From positions 1-6,256 of the forward strand of contig CADBRC010000189.1 of the NCBI GenBank assembly GCA_902796985.1: DNA of 6,256 nucleotides, written 5' to 3'. Both the position numbers and the translations under genes were made by a program. Source of the DNA: an uncultured Spirochaetaceae bacterium (GTDB lineage: Bacteria; Spirochaetota; Spirochaetia; Treponematales; Treponemataceae). Positions 1 to 4,765 of the stretch are shown here, in pieces. Below the pieces are notes generated by a model. It ran no database searches and was not told where the DNA came from. It saw only the letters and a program-made list of their open reading frames with translations. How positions within the stretch are numbered: the first letter of the stretch is position 1; every line of letters begins with the position of its first letter.

Positions 1-350
1 CGGTGGTCCTCTACAAGGTGCTTGATTGCCTGCCTTGCAAGCGGGAATTTCTGAACCTCATCGAAAATGATAAGCGAATCGCGCTCGAAGAGCTTTGTCT
101 TGCAGTAGAATTGTAGCAGTCGGAAGAAGGAGTCCAGATCCGACAAATCCTCAAAAAGGGCCTTTACCTTTTGGGATGCGAAAGCAAAGTCTATGAAGAT
201 GTATGACTTATATTCGTTTTTGCCGAACTCCTCCACGACGGTGGATTTCCCAATCCGCCTTGCCCCTTCCACCATGAGGGCAGTCTTACCGTCGGAACTT
301 GACTTCCACTTGAGAAAATCCTCGTAAATCTTCCTTCTGAAAGGCTTCAT
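1..350 (-). CDS. AAA-family ATPase (ATP-binding protein, DUF4143-type), N-terminal part, cut by window edge
   Basis: I translated this region by hand on the minus strand from the ATG at 348-350; 116 codons stay open to the left edge, so the C-terminal part is missing. The P-loop (Walker A) is at residues 29-37, GARRIGKST, and matches the GxxxxGKST pattern. A Walker B strand, LIIFDE, is at 93-98 and is followed by VQ. A GAR-x-x-GKST P-loop near residue 30 with IIFDEVQ about 60 residues later is the layout of the bacterial ATPases that usually carry DUF4143 or DUF234 at the C-terminus (about 400-470 residues). Their cellular role is poorly known, and many are scattered in multiple copies in spirochaete and Bacteroidetes genomes. 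There is no Shine-Dalgarno sequence; a TATAAT box ends 7 nt before the A of the ATG, so the mRNA may be leaderless. The gene looks more AT-rich than the genes to its right. The ATPase fold is confident; the subfamily is inferred. Confidence 0.85.
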   Translation of the reverse strand, partial: MKPFRRKIYEDFLKWKSSSDGKTALMVEGARRIGKSTVVEEFGKNEYKSYIFIDFAFASQKVKALFEDLSDLDSFFRLLQFYCKTKLFERDSLIIFDEVQKFPLARQAIKHLVEDH

Positions 351-356
351 ACGGAC

Positions 357-384
357 ATTATACAAAATCCCCATGGAAAATCAA
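357..384 (-). promoter_or_regulatory. Promoter of the AAA ATPase gene, with a repeat core in its spacer
   Basis: Read on the minus strand, a perfect TATAAT (positions 362-357) is preceded after 16 nt by TTGATT (384-379), which matches four of six bases of the -35 consensus. The -10 box is followed by exactly 6 nt and then the ATG, so the predicted transcription start is the A of the start codon. The spacer contains one copy of the 12-bp core ATGGGGATTTTG from the 33-bp repeat array. A protein bound to that core would compete directly with RNA polymerase, which suggests repression or autoregulation. The boxes are seen; the regulation is inferred. Confidence 0.6.
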
Positions 385-440
385 GCGAAATACCACAAAA
401 TCCCCATAGAAAAATGGATAAAACACTGCAAAATCCCCAT
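363..440. repeat. 33-bp-period direct repeats, three copies of a 12-bp core
   Basis: The 12-bp word CAAAATCCCCAT (minus strand ATGGGGATTTTG) occurs without mismatch at 363-374, 396-407 and 429-440, exactly 33 bp apart. The 21-bp gaps (375-395 and 408-428) are related to each other: 10 of 21 positions agree and 10 of the 11 differences are transitions. A period of 33 bp is about three helical turns, so all three cores face the same side of the DNA. The innermost core lies between the -35 and -10 boxes of the ATPase gene. An operator or iteron array is the simplest reading. An 11-residue coding repeat is formally possible because 33 is a multiple of three, but the only frame running through it is not a convincing gene. 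Confidence 0.85.
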
Positions 441-534
441 AAAAAAAAGCACAGGTATCCGATTTATTATGATGTGCACCGATTCCGACAGTTAGCCCTC
501 CCCCCCTCATCAGTGACCTGTAGGCCGTACTTTC

Positions 535-754
535 AAGGCTAAAATCGTCTGTCCCCGCTTGTTTCATCTTGAGTACAAGTTCATTTTCTACCTGTGACAA
601 GCTGGTTCATGGTTGCGTACAAGCCAGTTTATTGAAGAATTCCAGCTGGTTCTCTGGTGCATACCGGTCGTTCACAGATACATTTTCAGATTGTCCGGAC
701 TTGTATACCGGATGTTTGTATGTTCATTTCCAGCTTGTTTACAATTTGATATCA
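535..754. repeat. Degenerate tandem repeat, period 44 bp, about five units
   Basis: Writing the plus strand in rows of 44 starting at 535, 579, 623, 667 and 711 lines up two conserved blocks without gaps. Columns 20-29 fit CCAGCTTGTT (7 to 10 of 10 matches per row). Columns 35-42 fit TTGNRTAC, where N is any base and R is a purine. The other columns are mostly diverged. Because 44 is not a multiple of three and stops occur in the frames examined, this is not a repeat protein. The array lies between the terminator of the HU-like gene and the ATPase promoter. Function unknown; multiple protein-binding sites or a decayed element are both possible. A further, weaker unit may precede it at 491-534. 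Apart from the 33-bp array, an A8 run (441-448) and a C7 run (500-506), nothing else recognisable is seen between 351 and 783. Confidence 0.65.
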
Positions 755-783
755 GTTGTTTGAAAGGGGATGTCGGCGGGCAT

Positions 784-817
784 AAAAAAAAATCCCGGAC
801 TGCATTGCAATCCGGGA
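784..817 (-). terminator. Rho-independent terminator of the HU-like/DUF4469 gene
   Basis: On the minus strand a 7-bp stem, TCCCGGA (817-811) pairing with TCCGGGA (799-793), is followed directly by nine T residues (792-784). The loop contains a further short TGC/GCA pairing. It begins 35 nt after the TAA stop of the upstream gene, so it is well placed as the transcript end. Confidence 0.88.
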
Positions 818-852
818 CGGGTCAGTCGTGTTTAAAACACATCCTGTTGTTT

Positions 853-1665
853 TTACTGTATGGTGAACACGGTGGGAAAGGTCTCGCTCAGATGCTCTTC
901 CCTGCATTTATCCTTGCTGAGGTACTGCGTCACCACACGGAGCCTGTATGTGTCAGTCTCATCAAGTTCCGCCGGAACGAGGCATTCCAGGACAGTCGGC
1001 TGGTTTCGGCAAAGGTCTGCGGCCCCCAGCTTTATGGATTTGTCCGGATCGGTGCAGCTGTCAAAGAACAGGCCGACCTTGCCTTCGTCACCCGCGATGC
1101 ACAGTTTCTTACCCTCGATGATAAGCAGCTTACCCCGGCTCAGTTTTCCGGATTCCAGGCTCTCGTTTTCCGACAGCTTCGTGCTGTCCCAGCGCGAGCC
1201 GTGATCATATACCCTGATTACTTCAGGACGACAGCTGTTGCCCCGCGTGATGACCGGCTCAAGTGAGGACATGGTGTTCTTCATGTCCTGCGACGGACGG
1301 TACTGCACGGTAATGCTGTGTTTGCTCCTGTTGAACTCCGACTGCTCGCTGGCAAAACTGCCGCTGACGGCGGGCGAAAGCACGCCCAGCCCAAAGTCGA
1401 CCGAAATGCCCGAGCTTATGCGCATGGCGATTGCGTTAATTACGGTGTTCCAGGCCTTCCGCATCCGGGCGGTGTCAATGCTGCCGTTCTCGGAAAGCAG
1501 GTCATTGAAGATATCCTCCATATTGAGCTTCCTGCGGTTGACGACGCGGGCATAGTAGCTGGTCACCTTTCCGCCTGTCTTGTGCATCTGGTTTGGGTAC
1601 AGGGCAATGGAAAGCTTTCCTGACTTCGGCGTGTTGTCCTCAATGTTTATAAGATTCTGTTTCAT
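853..1665 (-). CDS. HU-like DNA-binding domain protein with C-terminal DUF4469 (Ig-like) domain
   Basis: The 270-residue protein has two parts. Residues 16-135 fit the HU-like DNA-binding domain of the Bacteroidetes type: YYARVVNRRKLNMEDI (37-52), then a helical stretch to about 80, then a beta part around SGISVDFGLGVLSP (84-98). Residues 170-270 fit DUF4469, an Ig-like domain: GKLLIIEGKKLCIAGDE (178-194), VGLFF (197-201), a LECLVPAEL strand (226-234) and the TYRLRVVTQY strand (239-248). The family is known mainly from Bacteroidetes and Treponema; its exact role is not established, though nucleoid or DNA binding is expected from the HU fold. The start is supported by GAGGAA (1678-1673), 7 nt upstream of the ATG. 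There is no signal peptide, so it is probably cytoplasmic. It is a single-gene unit with its own terminator. Domain assignment is by recognition of pattern, without a profile search. Confidence 0.8.
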   Translation of the reverse strand: MKQNLINIEDNTPKSGKLSIALYPNQMHKTGGKVTSYYARVVNRRKLNMEDIFNDLLSENGSIDTARMRKAWNTVINAIAMRISSGISVDFGLGVLSPAVSGSFASEQSEFNRSKHSITVQYRPSQDMKNTMSSLEPVITRGNSCRPEVIRVYDHGSRWDSTKLSENESLESGKLSRGKLLIIEGKKLCIAGDEGKVGLFFDSCTDPDKSIKLGAADLCRNQPTVLECLVPAELDETDTYRLRVVTQYLSKDKCREEHLSETFPTVFTIQ

Positions 1666-1772
1666 AGTATTCTTCCTCGTTATGAATGATGTTTTGTTCC
1701 GGCTCCGGTGTTCCGCATTTTCGGTGAGTCCACGCCGTTCCCGCTGACAGCGGCATGCGGCGGACCATTTCT

Positions 1773-1836
1773 GCCCCTTCCTTTTCCGGTATTGCGGGAA
1801 GGGGCCTGTCAGATGATTTTCATTCCTTTTCCTCCT
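1773..1836 (-). promoter_or_regulatory. Possible leader: strong SD, micro-ORF MKII-stop, and hairpin upstream of the HU-like gene
   Basis: On the minus strand a strong Shine-Dalgarno AGGAGG (1836-1831) lies 7 nt before an ATG (1823-1821) that opens a four-codon frame, MKII, ending in TGA (1811-1809). Three nt later starts a hairpin with a 9-bp stem, GCCCCTTCC/GGAAGGGGC (1805-1797 with 1781-1773), and a 15-nt loop. Beyond the TGA the same frame stays open for another 42 codons and ends in TAA at 1682-1680, just before the next gene's ribosome binding site. A TATATT box (1862-1857) could be the -10 of this transcript, but no convincing -35 is seen. This could be a translated leader, a decayed small gene or chance. 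A second small palindrome lies at 1741-1753. The rest of 1666-1905 shows nothing recognisable. Confidence 0.3.
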
Positions 1837-1905
1837 GCATTGGTCTTGTTACCCGTAATATACAGGAAGAAAACGGGGGCTTCATGTCGTAAATTCAACA
1901 ACTTT

Positions 1906-1944
1906 AAAAAAAAATCGCTCCGGGCATGCCGCAGAGCGATTTTT
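1906..1944 (-). terminator. Rho-independent terminator downstream of the pyrophosphatase gene (possibly bidirectional)
   Basis: An 11-bp perfect stem, AAAAATCGCTC (1910-1920) with GAGCGATTTTT (1934-1944), encloses a 13-nt loop that can itself pair (CGG 1921-1923 with CCG 1929-1931). Read on the minus strand the stem is followed by a run of nine T (1914-1906), part of which is in the stem. It lies 56 nt after the pyrophosphatase stop. The plus-strand reading has a shorter T run, so termination in both directions is possible, but no plus-strand gene enters it here. Confidence 0.9.
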
Positions 1945-1999
1945 AATGAATATAATCGGTGGGGGCGGAATGAATCACGCCGATACGCTTGGCTTTCCC

Positions 2000-3652
2000 C
2001 TATTCTTCGACTTTGGCGACGAGCTCGCTCAGGAGGGGAATGAGCTGCTTCTTGCGGGAGACCACGTCCTTCAGGTAGAAAACGTCGTCCTCCTGCTTGG
2101 GGAATGTCAGCATGCTTGAGAACTTCGCATCGTATGCGATGAGCATGAGGCTGGACAGCCTGGTGATGTCGGTGACAAGCAGGGCAGAGAAAAGCAGCTT
2201 GCCGCCGCTGCGCACGGCCTCAAGCTTGTCCAGAAATTCCGTCTTGCGGGAAAGCAGTTCCTGCGTGCCGTCTACCTCTATCTGGCTGACCGTGTACTTG
2301 AGCTTGCCCTCGCTGTACTCCTTCATGTCCTGCCGGATGATGTCATCCGCGCTCCGGCTGCCGATGTGGCTGCCGCTCCTGATGATGTCATTGCCCAGCT
2401 CCTTGATGTCCAGCTCGGTAATGGAGGACAGGTACTCGGCGGTGTGAACGTCCAGCTCGGTCGTCGTCGCCGACTGAAGAATCAGCGTGTCGCTCAGGAT
2501 GCCGCAGAGCAGGATGGATGCGATGTCCTTGGGAATCGAAACGTGGTTTTCGTGGTAGAGGTTCGTGATTATCGTAGACGTGGATCCGACCGGCCTGTTG
2601 ATGAAGGTAATCGGCTGCCGGGTGCTGAACGTAGAGATACGGTGGTGGTCTATGATTTCCCTGATGACATAGTGCTCTATGCCCTCGACGGCCTGGCCCG
2701 GCTCGTTGTGATCAACAAGGACGACTTCGACGTTCGCTTCGTGCAGAAGGTCGCTCTCGCTTATCGTTCCGATGACCTTGTAGTCGTCATCAACGACGGG
2801 CAGGCAGCGGGAAGGGCTCTGGGCGAGCAGGGGACGGATCCGCTGCACGGTGTCGCTGGCGAGGACGGGCTTGGACTGCTTGTCCGCCATAGCGCTTACA
2901 GGTGATGAGTATTCGATGAGCATGGCTGTCGTCGCGGTGCTGTCGTGACCGGATATAATCGAGACCCGGTTTTCCTTCGCCAGTTCGCGGAGCTCCTTGC
3001 TGACGATGTAGTCCTTGGTGATTATCAGGGCCTTCACTTTCTTTTCGATGCACAGCCGCTGGATGTCCTCGCGGTCGCCGGTAATGACGATAATGTTCTC
3101 GCTCTGGTGTTCGTCAAGGAGCTTGCCGAATGTCCCTATGTCATCGTCGCCGATCATAATCGAACAGTTGAAGTAGTCGTCCGGGTCAAACTCCACGACC
3201 GGCGTCGCATTCAGCGTCTTTTCGATGAGGTGCAGGCTGGCCAGAAAGATATCGCCGTGCTTGGGGGTCAAAAGCTTGTAGGAGTTGAGCGCGAATGCGT
3301 TGTAGTTGAGCATGCCCTGATACGTCCCGTCCACGTTGACGATGGGCAGGACGGCGGCGTTGGTGCTTATCATCTTGTCCACGGCCTTCCAGAGGGACAC
3401 GTCCTCCCTGACGGAAACAAACTTGTCGTTCATGTAGAAGGCGGTTTTGGGGACCAGGTCGGGAATGTACTCCGGCGGCTCCATCTTGAAGCGTTTGAAG
3501 ATGTACTCGGTCTGGGGGGCAAGGTGCCCCGCCCTCGCTGCCACGTATTCCTCGTGTCCAAGGAGCTGCTTCAGCTCCGCGTATGCCTTTGCCGCGACAA
3601 CGGAGTCCGTGTCGGGGTTCCTGTGTCCGATGATGTAAACCTTGCTCGTCAT
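2000..3652 (-). CDS. ppaC: Manganese-dependent inorganic pyrophosphatase, family II, with CBS and DRTGG regulatory domains
   Basis: This enzyme hydrolyses pyrophosphate to two phosphates in the cytoplasm, pulling biosynthetic reactions forward. The protein is 550 residues, the usual length of the CBS-containing class; plain family II enzymes have about 310. Order: DHH part 1 with GHRNPDTDS (9-17; metal ligands H10, D14, D16), CBS 1 (about 70-125), DRTGG domain (about 175-245), CBS 2 (about 255-305), DHH part 2 with VDHNE (313-317) and IDHHR (334-338), GILSD (384-388), and DHHA2 (about 420-550) with the substrate-binding SRKKQLIPL (532-540). Characterised CBS-PPases are inhibited by AMP/ADP and activated by ATP or diadenosine polyphosphates; similar control is inferred here. 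The ATG at 3652 is chosen because the catalytic HxxxDxD motif begins 10 residues later. A GTG at 3727 would add 25 residues without family similarity. No Shine-Dalgarno is seen. The gene is divergent from map. Confidence 0.95.
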   Translation of the reverse strand: MTSKVYIIGHRNPDTDSVVAAKAYAELKQLLGHEEYVAARAGHLAPQTEYIFKRFKMEPPEYIPDLVPKTAFYMNDKFVSVREDVSLWKAVDKMISTNAAVLPIVNVDGTYQGMLNYNAFALNSYKLLTPKHGDIFLASLHLIEKTLNATPVVEFDPDDYFNCSIMIGDDDIGTFGKLLDEHQSENIIVITGDREDIQRLCIEKKVKALIITKDYIVSKELRELAKENRVSIISGHDSTATTAMLIEYSSPVSAMADKQSKPVLASDTVQRIRPLLAQSPSRCLPVVDDDYKVIGTISESDLLHEANVEVVLVDHNEPGQAVEGIEHYVIREIIDHHRISTFSTRQPITFINRPVGSTSTIITNLYHENHVSIPKDIASILLCGILSDTLILQSATTTELDVHTAEYLSSITELDIKELGNDIIRSGSHIGSRSADDIIRQDMKEYSEGKLKYTVSQIEVDGTQELLSRKTEFLDKLEAVRSGGKLLFSALLVTDITRLSSLMLIAYDAKFSSMLTFPKQEDDVFYLKDVVSRKKQLIPLLSELVAKVEE

Positions 3653-3658
3653 GCCGTG

Positions 3659-3687
3659 ATTATAACAGAAAGCAGGCGTTTTGGACA
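3659..3687 (-). promoter_or_regulatory. Promoter of the pyrophosphatase gene, -10 box 6 nt from the ATG
   Basis: On the minus strand a perfect TATAAT (3664-3659) is followed by 6 nt and the ATG (3652). The predicted +1 is therefore the A of the start codon, which would give a leaderless mRNA. The best -35 at 17-nt spacing is the weak TGTCCA (3687-3682, three of six consensus bases). A 10-bp perfect palindrome, GGAAGCTTCC, lies just upstream at 3694-3703, between the two divergent promoters. Confidence 0.5.
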
Positions 3688-3721
3688 GGGGCAGGAAGCT
3701 TCCGCATCCGGCAGGGTGTGA

Positions 3722-3750
3722 TTGCACAAAGAACGAAAAAGTTGTATATT
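3722..3750 (+). promoter_or_regulatory. Promoter of the methionine aminopeptidase gene
   Basis: TTGCAC (3722-3727) and TATATT (3745-3750, five of six bases of the -10 consensus) are separated by 17 nt. The predicted start is near 3757, giving a leader of about 18 nt that contains the AAGGA ribosome binding site (3763-3767), 7 nt before the ATG. The spacing and placement are normal; the -35 matches only in its TTG. Confidence 0.55.
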
Positions 3751-3774
3751 TCTAACCATTAAAAGGAACGCTAT

Positions 3775-4557
3775 ATGATACGCTTGAAAAATGAGAAAGA
3801 GATAAACGGAATACGCGAGAGCTGCCATCTTCTGGCAGACCTTTTCAATGAGATTTTGCCTCGGATAAAGGCCGGGCTGACGACAAAGCAGGTAGACGAC
3901 TGGTGCCTGGACTTCATGACCAAACACGGGGGCAAGCCCGCCTGGTGGCAGGAGAACTTTCCCGGGGCAACCTGCATCAGCATCAATGAGGAAGTCATTC
4001 ACGGGGTTCCCTCCAAGAAACGGGTCATCCGGGACGGGGATCTGGTCTCAATCGACATAGGAATAAACCTGAACGGCTATATCTCTGACAGCACCCACAC
4101 GGTCATGGTCGGCAATGTGAAGCCCCAGCACCGCAAGCTTGTACAGGTAACACGGGAAAGCCTGATGGCGGGCATCATGGCATGCGTTCCCGGCCACCGG
4201 ATAAAGGACATCTCCAATGCGGTCTATGACATCGCCAACAAGCAGAACGGCTACGGCGTGGTCTACGATTACTGCGGACACGGAGTAGGACTGGACGTAC
4301 ATGAGGATCCGTCCATCCCCAACTGCCCGGAGCCCGGCCCCAATCCCCGCATACAGGCAGGAATGGTGCTCGCCATAGAGCCGATGATAAACGAGGGGAC
4401 AGACGATGTGATTACCGGCAAGCCGGGGGACGACTGGATTGTCTACACCGCCGACGGCAGCTGGTCCTGCCACGAGGAGCACACCGTCGCAGTCTTCCCC
4501 GATCATACCGAAATACTGACCGACCTGGACTACAACGGCTGCTCCTGCCTTAAATAA
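3775..4557 (+). CDS. map: Methionine aminopeptidase, type I
   Basis: The enzyme removes the initiator methionine from new cytoplasmic proteins, using a two-metal centre in a pita-bread fold. At 260 residues it is the length of E. coli Map (264). All expected residues are visible: metal ligands D94 (in SIDIG), D105 (in YISDSTHT), H169 (in CGHGVG), E202 (in AIEPM) and E235 (in EEHTVAV), and catalytic histidines H76 (VIHGVP) and H176 (DVHEDP). There is no N-terminal SEC-C zinc extension and no type II insertion. The start has a good AAGGA site 7 nt upstream and the protein begins with the typical IRLKNEKEI. The stretch before the conserved FP (54-63) reads KPAWWQENFP where E. coli has a GY-containing loop, so the substrate pocket is lined differently. 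The gene is monocistronic, divergent from the pyrophosphatase gene and convergent with the glycosidase gene. Confidence 0.97.
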   Translation: MIRLKNEKEINGIRESCHLLADLFNEILPRIKAGLTTKQVDDWCLDFMTKHGGKPAWWQENFPGATCISINEEVIHGVPSKKRVIRDGDLVSIDIGINLNGYISDSTHTVMVGNVKPQHRKLVQVTRESLMAGIMACVPGHRIKDISNAVYDIANKQNGYGVVYDYCGHGVGLDVHEDPSIPNCPEPGPNPRIQAGMVLAIEPMINEGTDDVITGKPGDDWIVYTADGSWSCHEEHTVAVFPDHTEILTDLDYNGCSCLK

Positions 4558-4560
4558 TTT

Positions 4561-4580
4561 CTGGGGGAGGGCTCCCCCAG
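4561..4580 (+). terminator. Probable terminator hairpin after map
   Basis: Three nt after the map TAA, CTGGGGGAG pairs with CTCCCCCAG to give a perfect 20-nt palindrome (9-bp arms, or 8 bp with a 4-nt loop). There is no T run behind it, so it is not a classic intrinsic terminator. It may act with the following hairpins, or simply be the first unit of the palindrome cluster. Confidence 0.45.
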
Positions 4581-4657
4581 GCCTCCTGTAAGCTTCTGGG
4601 GTGAGCCCCAGCCCCTCTTAGTTTATACAGGGGTGTCCCCCTGTACCCCCTTATTTC

Positions 4658-4705
4658 CGGGGGAAGGAACCCCCTCTACTCAGAAGCGGTGGGTTCCTTC
4701 CCCCG
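4658..4705. repeat. 15-bp perfect inverted repeat with 18-nt loop
   Basis: CGGGGGAAGGAACCC (4658-4672) is the exact reverse complement of GGGTTCCTTCCCCCG (4691-4705). It is the longest and strongest hairpin in the window and is nearly symmetric between the two convergent genes, so it could stop transcription or block read-through from both sides. It lacks an adjacent T run. Confidence 0.85.
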
Positions 4706-4765
4706 AACCCCTTTCTTCCCCCAGCACCGCCAGGGGGCATTGCCCCCTGGACCCCAAAAAGGGTT

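Larger units (their letters stand above)
4561..4750. repeat. Cluster of five consecutive GC-rich palindromes between convergent genes
   Basis: Five perfect inverted repeats follow each other: 4561-4580 (9-bp arms), 4596-4611 (CTGGGG/CCCCAG, 4-nt loop), 4626-4645 (TACAGGGG/CCCCTGTA, 4-nt loop), 4658-4705 (15-bp arms, 18-nt loop) and 4730-4750 (CCAGGGGGC/GCCCCCTGG, 3-nt loop). The stems differ in sequence but each keeps pairing. The last four are each followed within a few bases by another C run (the last as TGGACCCC). The whole 4558-4765 interval is made of this material and holds no gene. Such clusters are reminiscent of REP-like or termination-related elements; which applies cannot be told from the sequence. 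Confidence 0.85.

Noticed and set aside
358..600. 80-codon minus-strand open frame crossing both repeat arrays
   Set aside because: It begins with TTG without a ribosome binding site, runs through part of the 44-bp array (not a multiple of three) and ends inside the ATPase promoter; its 11-residue repetition comes from the 33-bp DNA repeat.
535..754. Integron attC sites or a CRISPR array
   Set aside because: The units have no inverted core sites (GTTRRRY type), no constant repeat with variable spacers, and are too diverged for CRISPR; they are simply tandem with period 44.
613..1266. Long plus-strand open frame opposite the HU-like gene
   Set aside because: It is antisense to a gene with recognisable domains, a good ribosome binding site and a terminator, and it crosses that terminator. 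Its translation resembles no family.
2366..3721. Several long plus-strand open frames opposite the pyrophosphatase gene
   Set aside because: They are antisense shadows of a high-GC gene whose motifs are all intact on the minus strand.
3653..3727. Upstream GTG start of the pyrophosphatase at 3727
   Set aside because: It would add 25 residues before the conserved catalytic N-terminus, has no ribosome binding site and would start upstream of the TATAAT box.
4686..4722. G-quadruplex on the minus strand of the palindrome cluster
   Set aside because: Only three close G runs occur in a row, and the same bases form long perfect duplex hairpins, which explain the sequence better.
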